DNA of 64,000 bases from Alcaligenaceae bacterium CGII-47 (GCA_019166125.1 JAHTBO010000001.1:411066-475065), one strand, 5' to 3'; positions 54,234 to 62,330 are shown, counted from the first letter of the stretch. Numbers and translations: made by a program. The notes: generated from the letters alone by a model not told the origin.

Positions 54234-55652
54234 TTACTTCACCTCATCCCAAGCCAGTTGCCAATGGGAGCCGACGGCGGGCTCGTAATGAGTGGCATAG
54301 GGGCTCCATTGCACGCAATAGCCGCTATACGGGAAAGGTTTGCACTGATAGACCCTGCCATTCCTGGGTTGCAGGACTTTGGTGCCCGCAGCATACGACA
54401 CGAGCCCTTGGGGGAACACGTACTGATAACCGTCATTATTGTCAGGTCCCTTAAATGTCAGGTTCAGGACTTGTTGCAGCGGAGCGTCGCCCGCTTTAGG
54501 TATGGCTTTGATTACCAGTTGGTGGTGACCGGCCTTTAGGTCGGAGACCGCCAGAGTGAATCGCCGGCTATCGTCTTTGATGTCAGCGGCGGCGTGGCCT
54601 TTGGCAACGCCGTTCTGGTCGTACAGTGTATTAGTGATGTGCAGATCCCCCTGCGCGACAACTGTAAAGTCCAGCGTGACGCGACCGGCTTCCAGCGGGT
54701 ACTCAGCCGCCAATCCACTCACGCTGATGGCATTGACAGCGGCGGGTTCGCGCTGTTCAAGTTCGATCTCGACCCGAGCAAGCGTGCTGCCATCCTGAAT
54801 ATAGACGAGGTTCTGGCCATAAACGGGATGAATCTGGCCATCGTTGCTCCGCTGGCCGGCGCGTATCAGGCTCTGTTCGGCGTTGATTTTGCTTGCCAGT
54901 GCATGGGGCCAATTACTTTTCGAGCCTTGCGCGGTGCTGGAGATGGTTAGGACGGTTTGAAACTCGGTACGCTCGCCATGAGCATCGAAAACTCGTGTCT
55001 TGGCATTATCGCCAGCGGCCAGGTCGACAGAAGGATGAATGATGCCCGCTTGTCTCCATTCTTGCGGTGCTGGCTGGCTGCTGTCGCTGAAGCGCGCATC
55101 CAGCAAATTGTAAAAGCTGTTGCTGGTATCGCCAACCTCCCACACCGCAAGGATCAACTGATAGCCATTGCGCCGTGGCAAAACGCATTGATGTGTGACC
55201 TTTTGCGGTGGCCGCGCCATATGCCCATCAACGACGCAGAAGGGCTCGAGATCGAAGGCGGTACGGGTTAGCGACTGGTTGGGATTCCAGTCCGGACGGG
55301 TCAGGTAATAGCGCCAACTACGAGTTACGTGGTTTGCAGTAAAGGTCCAGGTAATAGGAAAAGGCCCCGCCTTCACCTCTTGTTTTGTCCAGCGGTCGGC
55401 GCTCTGGACGTCCAATTCAGAAAAATGTCTGTGACCCGCCGAAGCGATACGGCCATCGGGTGGGCCGCCGTGCGGAAATCCGGAAGGTGCTTCCAGGCTT
55501 TGAGGCTCCCATTGTATGGCGCCACATTGACCGTTGGCGCCTGTTTTACATAAGAGATTGCGACCTGCGGGCTCGCTGATGTAGCCGTGTGCGAATACGC
55601 TACCACTGGTTAAAAGCGCTAGTATCGCGAACAAGCGAATGATTGCGATCAT
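54234..55652 (-). CDS. AA10 lytic polysaccharide monooxygenase, GbpA-like, with CBM73-like chitin-binding tail
   Basis: A 472-residue secreted copper enzyme that oxidatively cuts chitin. The signal peptide ends FA, exposing His22 as the mature N-terminus (HGYISEPAGR). With His108 in TFTANHVTRSW it forms the copper histidine brace. Other GbpA-like landmarks are CGAIQWEPQSLEAPSGFP and NSFYNLLD. Middle regions correspond to GbpA domains 2 and 3, and the final part (about 405-472, VYQCKPFPYSGYCVQWS) resembles CBM73. ATG 55652 is favoured by its ribosome-binding site AAGGGA. No chitinase is present in the window. Confidence 0.9.
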   Translation of the reverse strand: MIAIIRLFAILALLTSGSVFAHGYISEPAGRNLLCKTGANGQCGAIQWEPQSLEAPSGFPHGGPPDGRIASAGHRHFSELDVQSADRWTKQEVKAGPFPITWTFTANHVTRSWRYYLTRPDWNPNQSLTRTAFDLEPFCVVDGHMARPPQKVTHQCVLPRRNGYQLILAVWEVGDTSNSFYNLLDARFSDSSQPAPQEWRQAGIIHPSVDLAAGDNAKTRVFDAHGERTEFQTVLTISSTAQGSKSNWPHALASKINAEQSLIRAGQRSNDGQIHPVYGQNLVYIQDGSTLARVEIELEQREPAAVNAISVSGLAAEYPLEAGRVTLDFTVVAQGDLHITNTLYDQNGVAKGHAAADIKDDSRRFTLAVSDLKAGHHQLVIKAIPKAGDAPLQQVLNLTFKGPDNNDGYQYVFPQGLVSYAAGTKVLQPRNGRVYQCKPFPYSGYCVQWSPYATHYEPAVGSHWQLAWDEVK

Positions 55653-55667
55653 GTGAATCCCTTGCAT

Positions 55668-55904
55668 AAGAATGCTGAAAGACTGTTATACCGAGTGACG
55701 ACAATTTACGAGTTGGCCGCATTGTATTTCAATAATGTCTGAATGTGTCGAACCGTATCGATATTACGTCGTTGCAAAACAAAGATAGCTTTACCAAGAG
55801 GACAGACCAGCGTGGCTGGCTCAGGCGTATCAGTTTCTCCCGTTCGTGTGTATGCCAGCACACAGCTTTATCGGTGGGCGACGGGCCTGGAGTTAACACC
55901 CATG
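55668..55904. other. Gap upstream of the LPMO gene
   Basis: This stretch holds the promoter side of the LPMO gene and leads into repeat copy 2. A short antisense frame (55729-55965) has no recognisable family and was not called. No gene is seen. Confidence 0.4.
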
Positions 55905-55990
55905 TCTGATGAGTGCCCGTCACCCGTTGATTGGGTAGAGTCAAAAAATCGCCAAATGAAATCAATCACTTGACGCAGAATTGGTGGTGG
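55905..55990. repeat. Hairpin-plus-GGTGG repeat, copy 2 (degenerate)
   Basis: The block GTCTGATGAGTGCC, then CCCGTTGATTGGG, AGAGTCAAAAAATCGCC and finally TTGGTGGTGG follows the order of copy 3 (58046-58134) over about 85 bp. The central stem is decayed. It merges directly into the toxin relic that follows. Confidence 0.55.
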
Positions 55991-56327
55991 AGTAGGAGTC
56001 TTTGGCGACGTCTGTGGGCGTGCTGGAAGAGTGTGGTCCAAACTTGGGCGTTTCGAACCTTATACGCATTTGATCCTCGCCGATCTGCTATTTTACTGAT
56101 CGGCGGCGATAAGACTGGAAATGGTCGATGGTATGGCGTGAGTATTCCCATAGCTGGCGGGCTTTTCGATGAACACTTGGAGCAACTTCTAAAAGAAGGG
56201 CTTATAAACGACTAATAAATTTTCTGAATTGCGATGGAAGGGCGCACAGATATGTATCTCTCGACCCTACGCGGCCACAGTCAAGATTAACAACTTTTCG
56301 AATCTTGAAAACAACTTGGCAGTATAG
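55985..56327 (+). pseudogene. Decayed HigB/HigA-like toxin-antitoxin pair
   Basis: The toxin part reads ESLATSVGVLEECGPNL in frame from about 55993, then jumps to a near-perfect C-terminus (FRTLYAFDPRRSAILLIGGD, ending EGLIND at 56215). An in-frame TAG (55991-55993 region) and a deletion remove the N-terminus and centre. The antitoxin start has changed from ATG to ACG (56208). Two deletions join TNKFSEL to the GRTDMYLSTL block and that block to KINNF, and the frame ends at 56327. It is homologous to the intact module at 58539-59223 and cannot encode a working pair. Confidence 0.75.
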
Positions 56328-56355
56328 AGCTGGCCCCTCCCAAGGGTAGTTCGAT

Positions 56356-57747
56356 CTAGTGACGACCTTGTTGATTTGTGTTCGCCACAGCTTCTGCACG
56401 ATTTGGTTTGGTGGAATGTTTCATCTCATACATCCGCTTGTCCGCAGCTTGGTATAAAGACTCGTAGGTGTCGGCGCCGCCTGTGTAGGTTGCCCAGCCG
56501 ACCGAAATTCCGACGGTCAATGTGTGTTCTTCGATCTGCAGGGGCCGGGTCACATTTTCGATGATGCGACGGATGAGAACGTCAGTATCAATGTGTCCGT
56601 CGGTGACGACGGCGATATACTCGTCTCCACCAAAACGTGACAAGGCATCGTCCCTGCGTAGGGCTTTCTGAATGCGATTGGCCACTTCAATCAGGACCAA
56701 ATCGCCTACATAATGACCATAGGTGTCATTGATTGCTTTGAAGTTATTGAGGTCCATGATCAGGATAATAAACGGCTCTTTGCGTCTGATCAGAAGCTCG
56801 CCTTGTGTTTGGATAGCATTCTTATTCAGCGAACCTGTCAGCGGATCCGTACGAGACTTTTGGCGTTTTTCGAGATAGCTGGCTGAACTTGCGGCTGCCA
56901 GTAGAAACATCAAGAGAGTCGTCAGGCCGTAAAATATTTCGTTCCGAAACAGACGATGATCTGGCGCCACCCAACCATTCTTGGGCAGAATAGCCAGCTC
57001 CCATCTTGCGTGCGGTAGCTGGATGGTCTGGTGGGGGGCGCTATCGTTCAGAATCTGGCCATCTCCCCATATTTGTACTGGCGTTCCGTTAGTGCCATGA
57101 ACCGTAAGCGAGAACAGGTAATCACTGTCATTCAGCAACTGTTTATATCGATCCATAAGACGGTCAAAGTCGACGGCGACAACGCTCAAGCCCCAGAATT
57201 TCTCGCCGTCCGGTCCGGGTAGGAAGACGGCCTTACGGTTGAATAGAAAGTAGCCGCCTTGCAAAGCTTGTACGGGCCCCTGTAACACTGCTTTCCGTGT
57301 TTCTATCGCCTTGATAGCATATTGCCTGCGGTCGGGATCCTTCAGGAGGTCATGCCCCAGGGCCATGCGATGATTTTCATAGGGGTAGACCATGGTGACG
57401 ATACCGTCAGGTGCAAACTGAACGCCGACAATGCTGTCATTCTGCTGCAGGGTAAGTTCGGCGTAACCATCGAGCTCGTGTTGTGAGATATCTGGATTAT
57501 GGGAGAGGATTAGACTGAGAAAATCCGAATACTTAATGGTTTCATTGATCTCCGATTCCAGCGCGCCTGCAATTTCGACCAGTTTGTCGAGGGCTTGGAA
57601 TTTTGCGACGTTGGTCGCGGCGATTATCTGCTCTTTCTGGATAGCCTGAAAACCCTGCCACATTAAACCTGCTACAAGGCAAGCAATCGTGAGCGAAATG
57701 AGGCGGTTTTTTAGCGGAGCTTTGTTGATCTTAAGCATGACAGGCAC
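56356..57747 (-). CDS. CHASE-domain diguanylate cyclase
   Basis: A 463-residue membrane cyclase that makes cyclic di-GMP. It has an N-terminal helix (about 15-32), a periplasmic CHASE-like sensor (about 40-265, NDSIVGVQFAPDGIVTMVYP), a second helix (about 270-290) and a GGDEF domain (300-450). The active site is GGDEY (373-377). An inhibitory I-site RRDD (364-367) stands five residues before it, so product feedback is expected. GTG 57747 or ATG 57738 may be the start. Together with the EAL protein it makes a local c-di-GMP make/break pair. Confidence 0.88.
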   Translation of the reverse strand: MPVMLKINKAPLKNRLISLTIACLVAGLMWQGFQAIQKEQIIAATNVAKFQALDKLVEIAGALESEINETIKYSDFLSLILSHNPDISQHELDGYAELTLQQNDSIVGVQFAPDGIVTMVYPYENHRMALGHDLLKDPDRRQYAIKAIETRKAVLQGPVQALQGGYFLFNRKAVFLPGPDGEKFWGLSVVAVDFDRLMDRYKQLLNDSDYLFSLTVHGTNGTPVQIWGDGQILNDSAPHQTIQLPHARWELAILPKNGWVAPDHRLFRNEIFYGLTTLLMFLLAAASSASYLEKRQKSRTDPLTGSLNKNAIQTQGELLIRRKEPFIILIMDLNNFKAINDTYGHYVGDLVLIEVANRIQKALRRDDALSRFGGDEYIAVVTDGHIDTDVLIRRIIENVTRPLQIEEHTLTVGISVGWATYTGGADTYESLYQAADKRMYEMKHSTKPNRAEAVANTNQQGRH

Positions 57748-58488
57748 GTACGAATCGCTCCGGAATCTAAGTGGTGGCGCAGGACTGGTTTGATGTCACA
57801 ATTTGGTGAACGGTCGCATGCCACCTCGGAATTCGTTTATGTTCCAACATTATGCCTTGGGAGTCGTCGCTGGGCCACCGTAATGACGGTGCTCGATTTA
57901 TCCAATCGTAACGAAGTTGTACGAACAGCCTTCCTATGTAGTCGATCGCTCTCCAAAACATCGAGTCAAGGCGCATTAGCGACGAGCCCGAAGTAATCGG
58001 TGAAGAAAAATGGAACGGTCTGCGTCTAGTGGTGTCGCCCATTAACCGTGCCTGACGAATGCCGATCCCCGTTAATGGGGAAGAGCCAAAAAAAATCCCA
58101 ACCGATACCGGTCAGGATTTTAATTTTGGTGGGACGAGGACTACCGAACTGTTGCTTGAACGCTATTGCTATAGCCATTTCTACTAATTTCGTTCTGTAT
58201 GTTACCGACAAAGTTACCGTCATTCGAATACCATACCTCCCGATGGCGGCCTTTGGCTCGGATTGGATCCGCTCGGAAATGCGCGAGCTTACGACATGGC
58301 CTCAGGGACTATTGGACAGCACTTTTCGTTCTACAACGAGGCCTGCTCCAAGATCTCCTGCCCCATGAGGGTGCATTGGCCTGGAAGTTGAGCGTAGATC
58401 AGGTGCAGCTTGGGCAGGAAAGACGTAGAAGGGCAAGGATTGGATTGTTTGCCTAAGCCTGCATCTTTAAGTTGATTCCTAAGAATTC
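57748..58488. other. 740-bp gap without an intact gene
   Basis: It holds repeat copy 3 (58046-58134) and a 29-bp sequence at about 58416-58444 that recurs near 44891-44919. Short antisense frames here (57767-58042, 58026-58223) show no family motifs. It looks like decayed mobile DNA between the cyclase and the toxin-antitoxin operator. Confidence 0.45.
58046..58134. repeat. Hairpin-plus-GGTGG repeat, copy 3 (best preserved)
   Basis: CCCCGTTAATGGGG is followed by AAGAGCC, a run of A, and the stem ATCC-CA-ACCG-ATAC-CGGT-CA-GGAT, then TTTTAATTTTGGTGGG. The stem with its A and T tracts has the form of a bidirectional intrinsic terminator. On the minus strand the block GTCCCACCA precedes the terminator, like a tRNA 3' end, but no tRNA body is recognisable upstream of it. 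Confidence 0.6.
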
Positions 58489-58520
58489 AATGGAACATTC
58501 CGTTGACGGAATATTCCATT
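58489..58520. promoter_or_regulatory. Operator palindrome of the toxin-antitoxin module
   Basis: AATGGAACATTCCGT and ACGGAATATTCCATT form 15-base arms with one mismatch and a two-base centre. It covers the -35 element of the promoter at 58503-58531. This is the expected place for binding by the antitoxin, which carries a helix-turn-helix, so autorepression is likely. Confidence 0.75.
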
Positions 58521-58531
58521 GAGGCTATACT
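58503..58531 (+). promoter_or_regulatory. Sigma-70 promoter TTGACG-N17-TATACT of the toxin-antitoxin module
   Basis: The -35 (58503-58508) and -10 (58526-58531) hexamers are near consensus with an ideal 17-base spacer. Transcription should begin about 58538-58539, which coincides with the toxin ATG at 58539, so the toxin message may be leaderless. Confidence 0.7.
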
Positions 58532-58538
58532 TCGTTCG

Positions 58539-58904
58539 ATGACTTGGGACATTGAATACACCGATGAATTCGGACAGTGGTGGATTGGCCTGACTGAAAC
58601 AGAGCAGGAGTCCTTGGCCGCGTCTGTAGGCTTGCCGGAAGAACGAGGTCCCAATTTAAGCTTCCCTCACAGCAGTGGAATTACAGCTTCGAAGCACGGT
58701 CACATGCGCGAACTACGTACCCAGCACGACGGCCGACCGTTTCGAACCTTATACGCATTTGATTCTCGCCGATCTGCTATTTTGCTGATCGGCGGCGACA
58801 AGACCGGAAATGGTCGATGGTATGACGTGAACATTCCTATCGCTGACCGGCTTTACGATGAACACCTAGAGCAACTTGGAAAAGAAGGGCTGATTAATGA
58901 CTAA
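58539..58904 (+). CDS. HigB/RelE-superfamily (phage Gp49-like) type II toxin
   Basis: A 121-residue toxin, probably a ribosome-dependent mRNA interferase. ATG 58539 (MTWDIEYTDEFGQWW) is chosen: the open frame to 58503 runs through the operator. The motif order is the Gp49/HigB-like one: FGQWWIGLTETEQESLAASV, then HGHMRELRTQHDGRPFRTLYAFD, then ILLIGGDKTGNGRWYDVNIP. It overlaps the antitoxin gene by 8 bp, toxin first, as in higBA. Confidence 0.85.
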   Translation: MTWDIEYTDEFGQWWIGLTETEQESLAASVGLPEERGPNLSFPHSSGITASKHGHMRELRTQHDGRPFRTLYAFDSRRSAILLIGGDKTGNGRWYDVNIPIADRLYDEHLEQLGKEGLIND

Positions 58905-59223
58905 TAAATTTTCTGAACTGCGTTCGCGCATGTCACCCCTATCGCAGGCTCGTGCGGCGACTATGACCAAAACTATGTTGGCCGAAATGCCACTGAACGA
59001 ACTGCGTCAGGCGCGTGGCCTTTCACAAAAGATGCTTGCCGAAATACTACATGTTCAACAACCCTCCATCGCCAAGATGGAAAGGCGCACAGACATGTAT
59101 CTCTCGACCCTACGTAGCCACATTGAAGCAATGGGTGGTCAACTGGAAGTGATTGCACAGTTTCCTGAGGGCTCGGTCAAGATTAACAATTTTTCGGATC
59201 TCGAGAGCGACGTGGCGGTGTAA
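58897..59223 (+). CDS. HigA-like XRE-family antitoxin
   Basis: A 108-residue antitoxin with a central helix-turn-helix: LNELRQARGLSQKMLAEILH (about 32-51), then VQQPSIAKMERRTDMYLSTL. The N-terminus is variable and the C-terminus acidic (NFSDLESDVAV). It should neutralise the toxin encoded just upstream and bind the palindrome at 58489-58520. Two decayed relatives occur in the window. Confidence 0.87.
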   Translation: MTNKFSELRSRMSPLSQARAATMTKTMLAEMPLNELRQARGLSQKMLAEILHVQQPSIAKMERRTDMYLSTLRSHIEAMGGQLEVIAQFPEGSVKINNFSDLESDVAV

Positions 59224-59753
59224 AGCCAGTCCGTCATATCAGAAGTCCTGCAATCGCTGGCTGTGTTGCCAACGGCAATTGCATTGGAATTGTGGAGTTG
59301 TGAGACGAGAATCCTAAAATCTATGCATGAGCTGCTGTATGTGAAACCGAGGCAAGTTCAAACCTGCAAACCGGCGCATCGGTGTGATGTCGTAGAGCGA
59401 CTCTTCCATGGCCGGGTCGCTCAGCGTGGTCAGTCGTGTCCAAGGGACGACTTTATCCATCTCTGCCAAAAAAACTTCGCGCCTGGTGCGCTTGCGTTGG
59501 TTGGCAAGCTCGACGTCGGAAAAGCTGATCTGCTGCATAGAATGGCTCGGCGAAGAATGGGGAATGGCGAATAAGTTCAATTTTACCGGAGAGGGGGCGT
59601 GTTCAGAGTTTCCTTAGCACCATCGTTGGTTACGCGTTTCATAATGAACGATGGCCGTCCCTCCTTGTCCACGTTTGTACGACGTCGGGCTTTATCGTAT
59701 CCGTCCTGGCGGGAACGGGAGGTAGCGGCTGCTTGTCCATTTTAAGACCCTGT
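59224..59753. other. 530-bp gap holding an IS relic
   Basis: Apart from the transposase fragment described separately, there is an 8-bp inverted repeat (CCATCGTT at 59620-59627 with AACGATGG at 59647-59654). The flanking text (GTGTTCAGAGTTTCCTTAG) resembles the end sequences often left by insertion elements. No intact gene is visible. Confidence 0.4.
59314..59538 (-). pseudogene. IS5-family transposase N-terminal relic
   Basis: ATG 59538 opens MQQISFSDVELANQRKRTRR, then EVFLAEMDKVVPWTRL, typical of IS5-group transposases. The sequence then jumps to SDPAMEESLYDITPMRRFAG, with about 35 residues missing in between, and is cut off soon after. No catalytic DDE residues remain. Confidence 0.7.
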
Positions 59754-60209
59754 TTATCTTGGATCTACAACCAATCTTGAGGGTGATCCGTAGAGCAGTA
59801 GTACTTTATCGCCTTCTGCGAGCCTAGGTGTTGGACCTTGAACCAACGTCATCAGGTTCCCGTTGGATGTTTGCACGACGTATTCAACAGCATGCTGTTC
59901 CGTGGCGTTTCGCTCGATCGCTGCGCCCGCCAAGCCGCCGATTACTGCGCCCCCGATCGCTCCTAGAATATTTGATCTGGCCCCTCCGCCGATGACGGAT
60001 CCAGCGGTGGCTCCTGCAGCAACCCCTGTTGTGGCACCGATACCCGTTGTCCCTGTGACGTCTACGTCCCTAACGCTGATGACAGTGGCTGCCACACTCC
60101 TGTTAACTTGGCCTACGGATGATACCGAATATGCATTAGGGCCGATATTGCTCGTGCAGCCAGCGAGTACCAGTGTCAATCCAAGCGAGGCTAGAACAAT
60201 ACGGATCAT
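59754..60209 (-). CDS. Glycine-zipper 2TM lipoprotein (SlyB-like)
   Basis: A 151-residue outer-membrane lipoprotein (lipobox VLAGC, Cys18). The core is a glycine-zipper pair (GATTGVAAGATAGSVIGGGA and ILGAIGGAVIGGLAGAAIER), followed by a beta-rich tail (AVEYVVQTSNGNLMTLVQGP). SlyB/PcpY-type proteins stabilise the outer membrane. It overlaps the upstream lipoprotein gene by 4 bp. Confidence 0.85.
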   Translation of the reverse strand: MIRIVLASLGLTLVLAGCTSNIGPNAYSVSSVGQVNRSVAATVISVRDVDVTGTTGIGATTGVAAGATAGSVIGGGARSNILGAIGGAVIGGLAGAAIERNATEQHAVEYVVQTSNGNLMTLVQGPTPRLAEGDKVLLLYGSPSRLVVDPR

Positions 60210-60769
60210 TTCGCCTCTGCTCCCGTTGGGAACATTGGCTTTGTAATATCTACTGTTTCCAGCGCCTGCAGGAATTGTGCAATATTTTCCTGAACTGATC
60301 TATTTAATGATTCCCGTGCGCGTACGACCCCCATAAATGCGTAGTCGAATGGAACGATTCCATTGGCAGTCACATCCTGTGTATAGATCACATCGCCATT
60401 AGCGCGGTTAATGATTTCGTACCTTGCTATTGATGTTGTGGTCATACCAGCGCCGAAAGACGGCATGTTAAGCGCTAAGATTTTAACGGTGAGGTTCACT
60501 TTCGTTTTTGCGTCGTCCTGGAAGATTGCCATCCTGTTGAGGGCATCTTGGAGCGCATCACGCCATAATGGTGCCGCAACCTCTGATCCCGCTGGAAGAT
60601 TGCCTTTCCGTTCTTCTGGGCTAGCAAGGCTGACCGTTAGTGACTTTAGCTCGGCGTCCACCTTGTGTTCAGTGAATCCGACATTTGGAACAGCAAAATT
60701 TACTGGTGGAAGAGTCTGACAGCCTGCCAATCCAAAAACTAACAATAGCGTGATGATTAATCGCTTCAA
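60206..60769 (-). CDS. Putative lipoprotein, DUF-type
   Basis: A 187-residue exported lipoprotein (lipobox GLAGC, Cys17). The rest is predicted soluble and periplasmic with a mixed alpha/beta look (WRDALQDALNRMAIFQDD, then VNLTVKILALNMPSFGAGMT, then SIARYEIINRANGDVIYTQD). Similar proteins are uncharacterised lipoproteins. It forms a two-gene operon with the glycine-zipper lipoprotein (ATGA overlap). Confidence 0.75.
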   Translation of the reverse strand: MKRLIITLLLVFGLAGCQTLPPVNFAVPNVGFTEHKVDAELKSLTVSLASPEERKGNLPAGSEVAAPLWRDALQDALNRMAIFQDDAKTKVNLTVKILALNMPSFGAGMTTTSIARYEIINRANGDVIYTQDVTANGIVPFDYAFMGVVRARESLNRSVQENIAQFLQALETVDITKPMFPTGAEAK

Positions 60770-60974
60770 GATGGTTCCTCTGTTTTATTAGACTCTAGGT
60801 TTTGTGTCTAGTTGGCGCAACTGCCTGCACCTTCCATATACGCATGCCATGCAAGGCGTTCACCCGCGTTGTATCGACAATACAGAAAATGTGACTATGC
60901 GTAACGCACAGTGATAGCTTAGCAGTTGTTTAGATGGCATGGTTAGTACTTGTTGGGCAAATAGGGGTATTCCA

Positions 60975-62330
60975 ATGTACAACCGATACGTCTCACCCGA
61001 CCAAGCCGAAATCGAGCAGTTCTGGCACCTCGGGGGTCAGAGCCAGTCGCGATGGTGGCAGGCGTCCGTCAATCCTCGAGCGCTGAGCCCGTTCATTCGG
61101 GCATCGGGCGTCGGCCGCGAACTGGTGCTCGGCCAGTGGGCACTTATCCCGCATTTTGCCAAAACGGCAAAACTGTCCTATCAGACTAATAATGTGCGGT
61201 CTGAAGAACTGGCCAGCAAGGCCAGCTTTCGTCAGCCTTGGCTGCGCGGTCAGCGCGGTATCATTCCGGCGTCATCCTTTGATGAGCCCTGCTGGGAGAC
61301 GGGACGCAATGTGTGGTGGCGGTTTAAGCGGGTCGATGGCAATCCCTGGGGCCTGGCAGGCTTGTGGAGCGCGTGGACCGACCTGGCGACTGGTGAGGTC
61401 GTGGAGAGCTACACGATGCTGAACATCAATGCCGACAACCACCCGCTGATGCAACGGATGGGCGGGGTGCCACCCCTCGGTTACGACGTGCGTGATCGGC
61501 AGTTAATTATTAATGACGCCGAGGCAGCGGTGGTACGCCGGGCTTTCAATGAAATGCTCACGATTGGCTCGCCCACGCAGATCGCGGCGCAGCTCACAGC
61601 CGAGGGCGTGACCACGAAGGCCTGGGTTACGAAAGATGGTCGTACCCGCACAGGCGCACGGATCGATAAGCAGTACCTCTACAAGCTGCTGCGTAATCGT
61701 ACTTATCTTGGGGAGCTCTCGCACAAGGGCAGTTGGTTCTCCGGTGCGCACGCGGCGATCATTGACCACGGCATTTGGGGGCAGGTGCACGAAGTGCTGG
61801 CCAAAGATTCCAAGGTACGCGCGGCAGTGACGAAAGGCCGATCCCGCACGGATGCCTTGCTTCGAGGGCTCTTATATAGCCCCACGGGGGAGAAGATGTA
61901 TCCGACCTTCACGTCCAAGAAAAACGGCCGCAAGTACTGCTATTACATCTCCAAGGGCGAGGCGCGTTTTGGTGCCGGAGGTAAAACCACTGATAGCCTG
62001 CCAGCCGCCGAGATTGAGGGTGTAGTGGTGGCACAGATCAAAACAGTGCTTGCCAGTCCCGAGACCATTGCGGCGGTGTGTGGAGTCATTGCCAAGAAGG
62101 GTGCACCCATTGATGAGGACGTGGCGGTGATGGCCCTGCACCAGCTTAACGATGTATGGGATCAGCTCTATCCCGTCGAGCGACACCGGATTACGAATCT
62201 CATGATCGAACGGGTCGACTTGGTGACCGGCGGATTAAAAGTCCGGTGGCGCGAGCTTGGCTGGAAGCAACTGATCGGGGAGTTCGCCCCCAAGAGCATC
62301 GGTGCGGAATTAGTTGAGTTGGAATCATGA
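60975..62330 (+). CDS. In-frame chimera: SRAP (YedK/HMCES) domain fused to a serine-recombinase C-terminal region
   Basis: A 451-residue open frame. Residues 1 to about 162 are the N-terminal three-quarters of an SOS-response-associated peptidase, which normally crosslinks abasic DNA through Cys2. Here the start is MYNRYVSPD, so Cys2 is Tyr, though Asn73, Glu104 (SFDEPCW) and His156 (NADNHPLM) remain. At residues 163-165 (base about 61461) the text switches to a large serine recombinase: GGVPPLGYDVRDRQ, then the Recombinase domain (NRTYLGELSHKGSWF), then LLRGLLYSPTGEKM without zinc cysteines. The recombinase N-terminal catalytic domain is absent. The frame is uninterrupted and followed by a coupled gene. 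It could be a deletion scar or a repurposed DNA-binding protein. Confidence 0.8.
   Translation: MYNRYVSPDQAEIEQFWHLGGQSQSRWWQASVNPRALSPFIRASGVGRELVLGQWALIPHFAKTAKLSYQTNNVRSEELASKASFRQPWLRGQRGIIPASSFDEPCWETGRNVWWRFKRVDGNPWGLAGLWSAWTDLATGEVVESYTMLNINADNHPLMQRMGGVPPLGYDVRDRQLIINDAEAAVVRRAFNEMLTIGSPTQIAAQLTAEGVTTKAWVTKDGRTRTGARIDKQYLYKLLRNRTYLGELSHKGSWFSGAHAAIIDHGIWGQVHEVLAKDSKVRAAVTKGRSRTDALLRGLLYSPTGEKMYPTFTSKKNGRKYCYYISKGEARFGAGGKTTDSLPAAEIEGVVVAQIKTVLASPETIAAVCGVIAKKGAPIDEDVAVMALHQLNDVWDQLYPVERHRITNLMIERVDLVTGGLKVRWRELGWKQLIGEFAPKSIGAELVELES

Noticed and set aside
55729-55965. 78-residue antisense frame upstream of the LPMO gene
   Set aside because: No motif, no ribosome-binding site, and it overlaps the degenerate repeat copy 2.
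58085-58160. A tRNA gene on the minus strand ending in CCCACCA
   Set aside because: The acceptor-like end is followed by a good terminator, but no matching 5' acceptor strand, anticodon arm or proper T-arm could be drawn.
57767-58223. Two short minus-strand frames in the gap before the toxin-antitoxin module
   Set aside because: No family resemblance. Part of them is the repeat read in reverse.
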